This document shows, piece after piece, positions 1-7,397 of a stretch of DNA of 10,862 nucleotides. The notes under the pieces were generated by a model. The model saw only the letters and a list, made by a program, of their open reading frames with translations. It had not been told where the DNA came from and ran no database searches. Position numbers and translations under genes: made by a program. The DNA is from Gammaproteobacteria bacterium UBA3532 (GTDB taxonomy: Bacteria > Pseudomonadota > Gammaproteobacteria > Enterobacterales > UBA3532), in NCBI GenBank assembly GCA_002376965.1, contig DFOV01000305.1, positions 1-10,862 on the forward strand, read 5' to 3'. Numbering within the stretch: the first letter of the stretch is position 1; the number at the start of each line of letters is the position of its first letter.

Positions 1-939
1 TTTCCAGCGCGTGTATCCTATCCGCCGAATGGGAGAGCCTTCCAGCCGCTTCAAAAACCCACTTTCTGTCCAGCTCCATAGTGATAACAGCGTGGTTGCA
101 TCGAGCTGGTGACGTGGAAGAAGTCCTTCATCCTGACTTATCTGGCCAAATCGGTTCCAAGGACAGACTAGCTGGCAATCGTCACAGCCGTATATGCGAT
201 TACCTAATAGTGGTCGTAATTCGAGCGGGATATCATCGCCAGACTCAATCGTTAGGTAAGAAATACAGCGCCGCGCATCTAGTTGGTAGGGCGCGACAAT
301 TGCTTGGGTAGGGCACAGCTCAATACATGAGCGACATTCGCCACACTGATTATCGACTGGATGAGTAACAGACTCATCAAGGGGTAAGTCGGTATAAATC
401 TCACCGAGGAAAAATAGCGAGCCAGCCTGGGGATTGAGCAACATAGTGTTTTTGCCTATCCAGCCTAGTCCCGCGTTTTCGGCAATGGCCCGTTCCAGTA
501 CTGGGGCGCTATCAACAAAAACGCGATATTGGTAGGGGCCGATATAGGCTTCTATCTTCTGGCCCAGCGTAGCAAGCTTTTTGCGCATAATCTTATGGTA
601 GTCACGCCCAAGAGCGTAGCGTGAAATATAGCCTTTATCGTTCTGAGACAAGATGGCTTGCGGGTGCGCTGCGTTCGTTATGTAGTCGTAGCGTAAACTG
701 ATAATGCTTATCGTGTTCGGCAGAAGCTCTTGTGGTCGACTTCGCTTGGTGCCGTGGCGGTGCATATAATCCATCGAACCGTGATAGCCTTTTTTAAGCC
801 AGTTTTGGAGGCGCTCCTCATGTTGGGATAGCTCTGTGTTTGAAATGCCTACTTGCTGAAATCCTAATTCATCAGCCCAACTATCGAGCTGATGATAGAA
901 CTGTTGGCTTTGTTGGGTGGTCCAGTTTGGTTTCGACAA
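1..939 (-). CDS. queG: Epoxyqueuosine reductase QueG, 3' end cut by window edge
   Basis: Catalyses the last step of queuosine synthesis, reducing epoxyqueuosine to queuosine in tRNA with a cobalamin cofactor and two [4Fe-4S] clusters; cytoplasmic. The minus strand reads 313 codons without a stop up to base 1. The family's usual length is about 380, so roughly 65 C-terminal residues lie outside. Visible hallmarks are YISRYALGRDYHK (residues 104-116), FVDSAPVLER (141-150, with the family's proposed catalytic Asp at 143), and GLGWIGKN (157-164). The first cluster motif is C199-x2-C202-x2-C205-x3-C209-P. A second set is C225, C252, C255 and C259 (the last in VCPWN). The start is taken as TTG at 939-937: an in-frame stop lies at 972-970, and between the two there is no ATG, GTG or other TTG. 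No good Shine-Dalgarno sequence precedes it. It is divergent from nnr. Family assignment is very secure; the exact start is less so. Confidence 0.95.
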   Translation of the reverse strand, partial: MSKPNWTTQQSQQFYHQLDSWADELGFQQVGISNTELSQHEERLQNWLKKGYHGSMDYMHRHGTKRSRPQELLPNTISIISLRYDYITNAAHPQAILSQNDKGYISRYALGRDYHKIMRKKLATLGQKIEAYIGPYQYRVFVDSAPVLERAIAENAGLGWIGKNTMLLNPQAGSLFFLGEIYTDLPLDESVTHPVDNQCGECRSCIELCPTQAIVAPYQLDARRCISYLTIESGDDIPLELRPLLGNRIYGCDDCQLVCPWNRFGQISQDEGLLPRHQLDATTLLSLWSWTESGFLKRLEGSPIRRIGYTRWK

Positions 940-990
940 TGGTATGCTACGTCTAAAACGTATCCTCAGTTAATCCAAAGGTAATCGGGT
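940..990. promoter_or_regulatory. Divergent queG/nnr promoter region with overlapping -10-like elements
   Basis: This 51-nt spacer separates the divergent queG and nnr. On the plus strand TATGCT (943-948), preceded by TG one base upstream, resembles an extended -10 and would give a leader of about 35 nt for nnr; no good -35 is visible. On the minus strand TAGCAT (949-944) overlaps the same bases, with TTAACT (973-968) as a possible -35 at an 18-nt spacing. That minus-strand start of transcription would fall at or next to the queG TTG, implying a nearly leaderless message. AAAGG (977-981) is the nnr Shine-Dalgarno sequence. The promoter assignments are inferred from hexamer resemblance only. 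Confidence 0.35.
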
Positions 991-2547
991 ATGAAAACAC
1001 AGTTTTATGCAAAATCCGAGTGGGATCGTTGCGCAACGGCGAATCATCTTATGTTGCCAAGCCAAGTGCAAAGGTTAGAGAAGAAAATCGTTGCTTCACG
1101 AGGTCTAGGGACATATGTGCTAATGGAGCGTGCGGGGCATGTGCTATTTTCATGGTTTCAACATATTGAACAGCAACTCCAGAGAGCTGCGTGTCGGCGT
1201 TTGGTGATTATGGCTGGAAGCGGCAATAACGGCGGAGATGGCTATTTGTTGGCGCGATTGGCTATTCACAAAGGTTATCAGGTGCAAGTCTATGCTGCAA
1301 AGCCTCCTAGGCCAGGGGTAGATGCATTTCTAGCTTACATCAAGTACCTTGCAGTGGGTGGCAGTATCGAGCCTATTGATGAGTACCAGCCGAATGATAA
1401 GGATTATGTTGTCGATGCTTTGGTCGGCTCTGGACTCCAAGGTCCATTGCGTGAAAGTGAGGCGCTGTTTGTTGTAAAAATTGATAGTGCGAGAGCATTA
1501 GGCTGTCCGGTGTTGGCGGTCGATATTCCATCTGGACTCGAAGGTGAAAATGGCTCTACTGTAGGCAAGTGTGTCGAAGCTGATTATTGCTTAACCTTTA
1601 TTGCCATAAAGCCCGGCCTACTAAGTGGCTATGGCCCTAACAAAACTGGGCAGCTATATTTTGCCCCCCTGATTGGCGACAACCTCGCCGAACGCCAATC
1701 AATAAAAGATGAACAACCCATCGCTAATCGCATCACATTTCAGGCAATGGCGGAGTTAATTCGCCAACGTCCACCGGTGTGTCACAAGGGTGACTTTGGG
1801 CATGTCGTGATTATTGGCGGTGCGCAAGGGATGGGCGGAGCCGCAATCATGGCCGCAGAGGCTGCGATGCGTTCAGGCTGTGGTTGGGTTTCGCTTATTA
1901 CCCATAAAGAACACGCTACGGCAATGTTAACTCGTTGTCCTGAAGTTATGACGCTGGGACTCGATGATGAGGGGATACCAGCGTCTGTTGGGGCGCTGTT
2001 GGAGCGGGCTACGGCTATTGTTGTTGGCCCTGGGCTTGGAGCTGGAGCGTGGGGTAAAGAATTGAGTGAGCTGGCATTTAAATACAATAAACCCATGGTG
2101 ATTGATGCTGATGGTTTGCGTTATTTGCCGTCCCGTCGTGAAGAGGCTACTCTCATTACCCCCCATCCAGGTGAGGCGGCGCGCTTGCTTTGTCTTTCTA
2201 CCGAACAGATAATAGCGCAGCGTTTTCAGTCAGCTAAAACATTGACCCAACAGTTTAACTGCATCACCTTATTGAAAGGGCGTGGCTCTACCTTAGTTTC
2301 ACCTGATGGGGAGGTTGGTGTTTTAGATGAAGGTAGCCCGGCAATGGCTGTGGCTGGCATGGGAGACGTGCTAGCAGGTCTACTCGGCTCGTTGCTGGCC
2401 CAAGGCTATGATGGCTGGGACGCCATGCGATTAGGGGCGGCTTTGCATGGCCGTGCAGGCGAGATGGCGGGAGAGTGTGGGGTTGTCGGCACACGAGCAA
2501 CGGAACTTTGCCACGAAATCCGTCTTTTAATGAATTCGACAATATAA
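991..2547 (+). CDS. nnr: Bifunctional NAD(P)H-hydrate epimerase / ADP-dependent NAD(P)H-hydrate dehydratase Nnr
   Basis: Repairs hydrated, inactive NAD(P)HX. The N-terminal YjeF_N domain epimerises R- and S-NAD(P)HX, and the C-terminal ribokinase-like domain dehydrates S-NAD(P)HX using ADP. At 518 residues it matches the fused two-domain form (E. coli about 515). N-terminal domain (about 10-230): GSGNNGGDGY (76-85), VVDALVGSGL (140-149) and VDIPSGLEGENG (177-188). C-terminal domain (about 245-515): KGDFGHVVIIGG (266-277), VVGPGLG (344-350), IDADGL (371-376), TPHPGEAARLL (390-400), LLKGRGS (427-433) and the nucleotide-binding GSPAMAVAGMGDVLAG (448-463), whose D459 is the expected catalytic Asp. 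ATG at 991 follows AAAGG (977-981) at 9 nt. It is the first gene of the plus-strand series, 24 nt before tsaE. No key motif is missing. Confidence 0.96.
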   Translation: MKTQFYAKSEWDRCATANHLMLPSQVQRLEKKIVASRGLGTYVLMERAGHVLFSWFQHIEQQLQRAACRRLVIMAGSGNNGGDGYLLARLAIHKGYQVQVYAAKPPRPGVDAFLAYIKYLAVGGSIEPIDEYQPNDKDYVVDALVGSGLQGPLRESEALFVVKIDSARALGCPVLAVDIPSGLEGENGSTVGKCVEADYCLTFIAIKPGLLSGYGPNKTGQLYFAPLIGDNLAERQSIKDEQPIANRITFQAMAELIRQRPPVCHKGDFGHVVIIGGAQGMGGAAIMAAEAAMRSGCGWVSLITHKEHATAMLTRCPEVMTLGLDDEGIPASVGALLERATAIVVGPGLGAGAWGKELSELAFKYNKPMVIDADGLRYLPSRREEATLITPHPGEAARLLCLSTEQIIAQRFQSAKTLTQQFNCITLLKGRGSTLVSPDGEVGVLDEGSPAMAVAGMGDVLAGLLGSLLAQGYDGWDAMRLGAALHGRAGEMAGECGVVGTRATELCHEIRLLMNSTI

Positions 2548-2571
2548 AATACATTAATTCAGGAGTTTGGG

Positions 2572-3039
2572 GTGACGGTGTTACGGTTTGAAGCTGAGAA
2601 CGAAGAGGCCATGCTTGAATTGGCCAGAAAGCTTTGTCATTGCTTAGAGTGGCCTTTAACCGTCTATATGCATGGTGAGCTAGGGGCGGGGAAGACCACC
2701 TTTACTAGAGGAATAGTTCAGGGGCTTGGTCATTCAGGTGCGGTTAAGAGTCCGACCTATACATTGGTGGAACCCTATGATTTTGGCAACCGGCAGGTGT
2801 ACCACTTTGATCTTTATCGCCTTAGTGACCCGGAAGAACTGGAATATATGGGAATAAGAGACTATTTTTTAAACAATTGTCTGTGTATTATAGAGTGGCC
2901 GAGCCATGGGCAGGGCTGGTTGCCTTGTGCCGATTTGGAGATTCGGATAGAGTACAAAAAAATTGGTCGCTGTTTGTCGATAGATGCAAAGAGTGAGCAG
3001 GGGACACGGGTTTTAGAAAAACTACATCACAATGAATAG
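2572..3039 (+). CDS. tsaE: tRNA t6A37 threonylcarbamoyl transfer complex ATPase TsaE
   Basis: Small P-loop ATPase that works with TsaB and TsaD to place the threonylcarbamoyl group on A37 of ANN-decoding tRNAs; cytoplasmic. Its 155 residues match the usual length of about 150. Visible motifs are Walker A GELGAGKTT (35-43), the switch-like KSPTYTLVEPY (59-69), YHFDLYRL (77-84) and IIEWP (106-110). The GTG start at 2572 is supported by AGGAG at 2561-2565, 6 nt upstream. Its last eight bases overlap amiB, a neighbour relation conserved in gammaproteobacteria, which suggests translational coupling. Nothing looks broken. Confidence 0.95.
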   Translation: MTVLRFEAENEEAMLELARKLCHCLEWPLTVYMHGELGAGKTTFTRGIVQGLGHSGAVKSPTYTLVEPYDFGNRQVYHFDLYRLSDPEELEYMGIRDYFLNNCLCIIEWPSHGQGWLPCADLEIRIEYKKIGRCLSIDAKSEQGTRVLEKLHHNE

Positions 3040-4348
3040 TTGTTTTCGAGTACTGATATTTATTCAAGTGTTATTTACCGGCGTTGTGTCTGCAGTTCAG
3101 GCACAAACTGTTGTCGAGGGCGTTCGCTTATGGCAATCGCCAGATAGTGTAAGAGTTGTCTTCGACGTTAGCGAAAAGGTTAGCTATTCGACATTCTTTC
3201 TAGACAACCCTGATCGTCTGGTGATAGACATTAAAAACGGCGTGTCTCCCATCAAACTTTCCTCAGTTAATACCCGCGATAGCTGGGTAAAAAAAGTGCG
3301 TCGCAGTAGTCCGCCCGACAAGGATACGTTGCGTGTGGTACTCGATCTTGAGAAGCCATTGACCGCCAAAGATTTTTCATTGGCCCCATACCAGCAATAT
3401 GGCCATCGCCTGGTGGTTGACCTTTCCCCAAAACTGACGGCAGCGGCCGCTACCAAGAAAGAAGCACCAGTTAAGAGACACCACAAGCCGGGAGCCCGAG
3501 ACATCGTCATTGTGATTGATGCTGGGCATGGCGGTGAAGATCCGGGGGCCCTCGGACCAAAAGGCAGCAAAGAAAAAGACGTCAATTTAGCTATCGCCAA
3601 GGAGCTTGCTAATCAGATTAATAAAGAAAAAGGGATGGTGGCGAAGCTGACTCGAACCGGCGATTATTATATCCCGTTAAAAAAGCGAACCGATATTGCT
3701 CGAACAATGAACCCCGATCTGTTTGTGTCTATCCACGCCGATGGCTTCCATGATCCACGGGCTAAAGGCGCTTCCGTATGGGTTTTGTCTGGGCGCGGTG
3801 CCAGCTCTGAAATGGGCCGCTGGTTGGAGAAACTAGAGGATTCGTCTGACCTTCTTGGTGGTGCTGGTAGCGTCAGCTTGCAAGATAAAGATCCCTTGCT
3901 GGCAGAAGTGTTGCTTGATCTATCGATGACTCATTCCCGTGAAGCGAGCCATCAGGTAGCAAAGAAAGTATTACACGGTCTTAAAAATACCACGAGAATG
4001 CACAAACATGATGTTCAGTATGCCGGGTTTCGGGTTTTGAAATCGCCAGACATCCCTTCCATTCTTGTTGAGACGGCTTTCATTTCTAACCCCGTTGAAG
4101 AGAAAAATCTTAATAGTAAAAAGCACCACCGGAAATTGTCGCGGGCCATCGTTGGTGGAATAAAAAGCTACTTCAGTGAAAACCCAGTACCTGGAGCACT
4201 ATTCAAACCGGCAGAATATATTGTTCAGCGAGGGGATACGCTCTCAGGCGTTGCTCTGAAATTTGACACTTCCGTCTCTCACTTAAAAGAAAAAAATCAG
4301 CTGACATCAGATCAGGTACGAATTGGGCAGGTGCTAAAATTACCCTAG
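3032..4348 (+). CDS. amiB: N-acetylmuramoyl-L-alanine amidase AmiB with C-terminal LysM domain
   Basis: Periplasmic zinc amidase that cuts the bond between MurNAc and L-Ala to split septal peptidoglycan at cell separation. The 438-residue layout is: a signal peptide with hydrophobic core (about 6-20) and likely cleavage after AVQA (A24); an AMIN domain (about 26-132); an Ala/Lys-rich linker (about 135-155); an Amidase_3 domain (about 157-382); and one LysM domain (about 395-438, beginning YIVQRGDTLSGVA). Expected Zn ligands are H166 in DAGHGG, E181 in KEKDVNLA, H235 in SIHAD, with catalytic E347 in LVETAFISN. The segment at about 256-310, including SSDLLGG, is the insertion typical of amidases held off by a regulatory helix and switched on by EnvC/NlpD-type LytM factors; that regulation is inferred from the family. 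The ATG at 3032 lies inside tsaE without a strong Shine-Dalgarno sequence, so coupled translation is likely. Its 3' end overlaps the proposed mutL start. Confidence 0.95.
   Translation: MNSCFRVLIFIQVLFTGVVSAVQAQTVVEGVRLWQSPDSVRVVFDVSEKVSYSTFFLDNPDRLVIDIKNGVSPIKLSSVNTRDSWVKKVRRSSPPDKDTLRVVLDLEKPLTAKDFSLAPYQQYGHRLVVDLSPKLTAAAATKKEAPVKRHHKPGARDIVIVIDAGHGGEDPGALGPKGSKEKDVNLAIAKELANQINKEKGMVAKLTRTGDYYIPLKKRTDIARTMNPDLFVSIHADGFHDPRAKGASVWVLSGRGASSEMGRWLEKLEDSSDLLGGAGSVSLQDKDPLLAEVLLDLSMTHSREASHQVAKKVLHGLKNTTRMHKHDVQYAGFRVLKSPDIPSILVETAFISNPVEEKNLNSKKHHRKLSRAIVGGIKSYFSENPVPGALFKPAEYIVQRGDTLSGVALKFDTSVSHLKEKNQLTSDQVRIGQVLKLP
4329..4333 (+). promoter_or_regulatory. Candidate Shine-Dalgarno sequence for mutL
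   Basis: AGGTG lies inside the last codons of amiB and is complementary to the CACCT core of the 16S rRNA 3' end. It is followed after 5 nt by the ATT codon at 4339, which is in the mutL frame. It is the only convincing ribosome-binding signal in the part of the mutL frame that could contain a start, and it is the main reason for choosing ATT 4339. Confidence 0.5.
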
Positions 4349-6195
4349 AGTCTCAGCCTCCAGTCAGTCGCCGACCTATTCAGCAGCTGTCGCCTGAGCT
4401 AGCCAATCAAATTGCTGCAGGCGAGGTTATCGAACGCCCTGCCTCGGTAATTAAAGAGTTGCTGGAAAATAGCATTGATGCGGGCGCTTCCAAAATCGAC
4501 ATCGAAGTCGTAGATGGTGGCACCCAGTACATTAGTGTCACGGACAATGGTAGTGGAATTCCTAAAGACGAGTTGGCGTTGGCATTAAGCTGTCATGCGA
4601 CGAGTAAAATTCAAAGTATTGATGATTTACATCGGATCGGAAGCTTGGGATTTCGCGGCGAAGCCTTAGCCAGTATCGCCTCGATTAGTCGTTTCAGTAT
4701 TACTTCTTGCGCACCACCTGCCAACACGGCTTGGATGGCCGCTGCAACAGGTAAAGATATGGTGGCCAAGTTATCTGCCGCGTCTCACCCCGCTGGAACC
4801 ACGGTTGTTGTCGAAGACCTGTTTCACAATACGCCAGCTCGGCGAAAATTTCTACGCAGCGCCAAAACCGAATATTCCCACATAGAAGCCTTGGTGAAGA
4901 AGATAGGGCTGAGTCACCCCCAGGTTCATCTAACGCTTAAACATAATCAGCGAGTGGCTAAACGCTTTGTGCCAGCGCTGAATCCTAAGCAACAATTAGC
5001 TCGTCTTACGTTGATATTGGGTAAAGCATTTAGCCAACAAGCCCATTGGTTTGATGTATCTCGGGCGAACATGCGCTTGTGGGGTTGGCTTGGGTCATTA
5101 GAGAATATACGAACTCAGAACGATCATCAGTTTTTTTATGTTAATAACCGCATGGTGCGAGATCGGGTAATTTCACACGGTGTACGCCAAGCCTACAGTG
5201 AACAGGGCGTTGATGAGGGCTACCCAGGGTTTGTACTGTTTTTTGATGTCGAGCCAAGCTTAGTTGACGTCAATGTTCATCCAACCAAACATGAAGTGCG
5301 CTTTGTTCAAACCCGCCTTGTGCACGATTTTATCACCAGTGTTTTGCGCGAACAGCTTAGCCTGCTCAGCAAGCATCAGCCTATTAATACGCAAACGATT
5401 AAAACGCAGACGACTAATACGCAGACAAGTGTGCCAGAAGCTGTTAGCGATTCTGCTGTAGCCAAGGCCTATGGCGGATATCAAGATAAAACTTCTGTTG
5501 CACAGATTCGTGAGACTGCGAAGTACTATGCTGATACAGCGGCGACACCAGAAGCTAGAAGCTACATAGCTACAAAGTCGACAGATATTTCCGCTTCCTC
5601 CCAAACCCGGAAAGTGATGGCTGAAAGCACCGCAATTGCTCCCTATAGCGGCCGGCTCATTGATGTGTTGGAGGAACACCTTTTAGCTTTGCATCGTTGT
5701 GGCAAGCTAATAATTATTCATCAAAAATACTTGCGTCTAGCCTTATTGAAACACTGCTTTGAACAAGCTGAAGTCGACGGTTTAATGGGACAGCCTCTAT
5801 TAATCCCTATTCGAATAACATTAGGTGAAGATGAGCAGCAGAGGCTTATTCAAACGCAAGCGTTGCTCGATTGGCTAGGCATAGACATTCAACAAACAGG
5901 CCCTGAGCAGTTTCTTATACGGCGAATTGGTAGAGGTCTGGAGCAGTGTGCATTGGCTGAGATGGTCGCAGCTATTGTGAAATCGCCTGACAAAATTGTC
6001 GAAGACTTTTCGTCGCAGTTGAATGATTTGCTTGACCTAATCGGCCCATATGGGTGGCGACAAGAGAAAATCCTGACAATCAAGGATGCACAAAACCTCC
6101 TGTTCGAAGCCGAAGAAAAACTCGATAAGTCGGCTCTGGAGAAAACGCTGTCTCACGGGCGCTCGGTTAACCTTTCTGAACTTTTAGAGCTATAG
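4339..6195 (+). CDS. mutL: DNA mismatch repair protein MutL (probable AUU start)
   Basis: Couples mismatch recognition by MutS to downstream nicking and excision. The N-terminal GHKL ATPase is intact. Counting from ATT 4339: NQIAAGEVIERPASVIKELLEN (23-44, with general base E40 and Mg-binding N44), DAGA (47-50), DNGSGI (69-74), ATSK (87-90) and GFRGEAL (104-110). A Thr/Gln-rich linker follows (about 345-430), then a dimerisation domain (about 435-618). The total of 618 residues fits the family (E. coli 615). The frame has a stop at 4264-4266 and then no ATG, GTG or TTG until TTG 4459, which would delete E40. ATT 4339 with AGGTG ahead is therefore preferred; ATT 4378 and CTG 4387 are weaker options. 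The endonuclease motif DQHA(x)2E(x)4E is absent (IIIHQKYLRLALL at 458-470), pointing to an E. coli-like, MutH-dependent type. It overlaps amiB by 10 nt, and miaA follows after 9 nt. Confidence 0.92.
   Translation: MTLESQPPVSRRPIQQLSPELANQIAAGEVIERPASVIKELLENSIDAGASKIDIEVVDGGTQYISVTDNGSGIPKDELALALSCHATSKIQSIDDLHRIGSLGFRGEALASIASISRFSITSCAPPANTAWMAAATGKDMVAKLSAASHPAGTTVVVEDLFHNTPARRKFLRSAKTEYSHIEALVKKIGLSHPQVHLTLKHNQRVAKRFVPALNPKQQLARLTLILGKAFSQQAHWFDVSRANMRLWGWLGSLENIRTQNDHQFFYVNNRMVRDRVISHGVRQAYSEQGVDEGYPGFVLFFDVEPSLVDVNVHPTKHEVRFVQTRLVHDFITSVLREQLSLLSKHQPINTQTIKTQTTNTQTSVPEAVSDSAVAKAYGGYQDKTSVAQIRETAKYYADTAATPEARSYIATKSTDISASSQTRKVMAESTAIAPYSGRLIDVLEEHLLALHRCGKLIIIHQKYLRLALLKHCFEQAEVDGLMGQPLLIPIRITLGEDEQQRLIQTQALLDWLGIDIQQTGPEQFLIRRIGRGLEQCALAEMVAAIVKSPDKIVEDFSSQLNDLLDLIGPYGWRQEKILTIKDAQNLLFEAEEKLDKSALEKTLSHGRSVNLSELLEL
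5386..5430 (+). repeat. Three tandem 15-nt repeats in the mutL linker
   Basis: Three imperfect in-frame copies (5386-5400, 5401-5415, 5416-5430) encode NTQTI, KTQTT and NTQTS. They lie in the flexible linker between the ATPase and dimerisation domains, at MutL residues 350-364. The 15-nt unit is a whole number of codons, so changes in copy number would keep the frame. Confidence 0.85.
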
Positions 6196-6204
6196 CATTC
6201 GCAA

Positions 6205-7137
6205 ATGACATCAAACGCAATTTTTTTAATGGGGCCAACGGCTTCTGGCAAAACCGATTTAGCAATAGCCCTGTGCGACGCCATCCCTTGTGAAATTATC
6301 AGCGTTGATTCGGCACTGATATACAAAGATATGGATATCGGAACCGCTAAGCCTGAGCCAGAACTGCTGAAGCGATATCCACACTATCTGGTTGATATAG
6401 TCGACCCTGCCGATAGCTATTCAGTAGGTCAATTTCATCGAGATGTCAGTCAGTACTGTGATGAGATTACTGCTCGTGGCAATATTCCATTGTTGGTAGG
6501 TGGCACCATGATGTATTTTCGGGCACTCCAACTTGGACTGTCCGATCTTCCACCATCATCTTTGGAAATACGAGCTGAACTTGAGCAAGAAGCATTGCAG
6601 TGTGGTTGGGAGCAGATGCACCAGAAGCTGGCTGATGTTGACCCTAAAAGTGCTAGTCAAATCCATCGAAATGATCCGCAGCGTATCCAGCGCGCTCTCG
6701 AAGTATATCGGCTCACAGGTAAGGCTATGAGCCAGCATCACGCTGAGCAGCAGCAACGCGCGCTACCTTATCAGGCCATTCCGCTAATCTTATGTCCCGC
6801 TGAGCGATCGATATTGCATCAGCGTATTGAGCAACGATTTCATCTGATGATGGAGCAGGGCTTCTTGAGCGAAGTGGAAAAACTTTATACTCGGGGTGAT
6901 CTACATGCAGACTTGCCGAGTATTCGTTGCGTTGGTTATCGTCAGTTATGGAACTATTTTACTGGAGAATGGGACTTAGATATGGCTATTGCTAAGGGCG
7001 TTGTTGCTACCAGAAAGCTGGCAAAACGTCAGATCACCTGGTTGCGCTCTTGGGATGGCGGGATTTGGATTGACACAATGAAGCAGGATATTTTTGAGCA
7101 AGCCTTGAAATTTGTTTCATCCGCCATACATAAATAG
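6205..7137 (+). CDS. miaA: tRNA dimethylallyltransferase MiaA
   Basis: Transfers a dimethylallyl group from DMAPP to N6 of A37 in tRNAs that read UNN codons; this is the i6A step that precedes ms2i6A. Cytoplasmic. Its 310 residues are close to E. coli (316). Visible are the P-loop GPTASGKT (10-17), DSALIYKDMDIGTAKP (35-50), VGGTMMYFRAL (98-108), NDPQRIQRALEVYRLTGK (156-173), SIRCVGYRQLW (239-249) and ATRKLAKRQITWLR (268-281), in the family order. The ATG at 6205 is 9 nt after the mutL stop, without a strong Shine-Dalgarno sequence, so it probably depends on ribosomes finishing mutL. It is followed by the longest spacer in the window, before hfq. Confidence 0.96.
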   Translation: MTSNAIFLMGPTASGKTDLAIALCDAIPCEIISVDSALIYKDMDIGTAKPEPELLKRYPHYLVDIVDPADSYSVGQFHRDVSQYCDEITARGNIPLLVGGTMMYFRALQLGLSDLPPSSLEIRAELEQEALQCGWEQMHQKLADVDPKSASQIHRNDPQRIQRALEVYRLTGKAMSQHHAEQQQRALPYQAIPLILCPAERSILHQRIEQRFHLMMEQGFLSEVEKLYTRGDLHADLPSIRCVGYRQLWNYFTGEWDLDMAIAKGVVATRKLAKRQITWLRSWDGGIWIDTMKQDIFEQALKFVSSAIHK

Positions 7138-7397
7138 GAAATTAATTGATTTATTCGTGGTTGAATGCGGGAAATTATATATACTAAGAGAATAGCTTCG
7201 CTTGGGAACCTCATCCCTGTTGATGAATGTTTAACTCAGCAAATTATAGGGGCATTTTGTTTAGGTGCTGTACTTGTGATAGTTCGTATCCTAAGCTTGG
7301 GTTGAAATACTGCATTCTTGTTGTTTAGTTGGTTGTGTATGGTTGAGTTTCCTCTATCGTACAGCAAATAATTATTAGAAAATTTGAGGAGTCAGCA
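7138..7397 (+). promoter_or_regulatory. miaA-hfq spacer, probable hfq promoter region
   Basis: This 260-nt AT-rich spacer breaks an otherwise compact cluster, so hfq probably has its own promoter(s) here. E. coli hfq has several promoters upstream, including heat-shock ones. Candidates are TATACT (7180-7185), a near-consensus -10 without a good -35, and TTGAAA (7302-7307) with TTTAGT (7324-7329) at 16 nt. A third is TTGTGT (7333-7338) with TATCGT (7355-7360), also at 16 nt. None is strong, and no clear sigma-32 or sigma-54 element was seen. GAGGAG (7386-7391) is a strong Shine-Dalgarno sequence for hfq. No intrinsic terminator was recognised after miaA. Confidence 0.4.

Noticed and set aside
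81..311. A 76-codon plus-strand frame inside the first kilobase
   Set aside because: It lies antisense to queG, whose minus-strand reading shows all family motifs including the iron-sulphur cysteines; the plus-strand frame resembles nothing known.
5260..5679. Long minus-strand frame inside mutL
   Set aside because: It is opposite a well-supported gene, has no recognisable motifs and no ribosome-binding site; it is a shadow of the codon pattern of mutL.
4459..6195. mutL starting at TTG 4459
   Set aside because: This start would remove NQIAAGEV and the ATPase general base E40, which are encoded in the same open frame just upstream.
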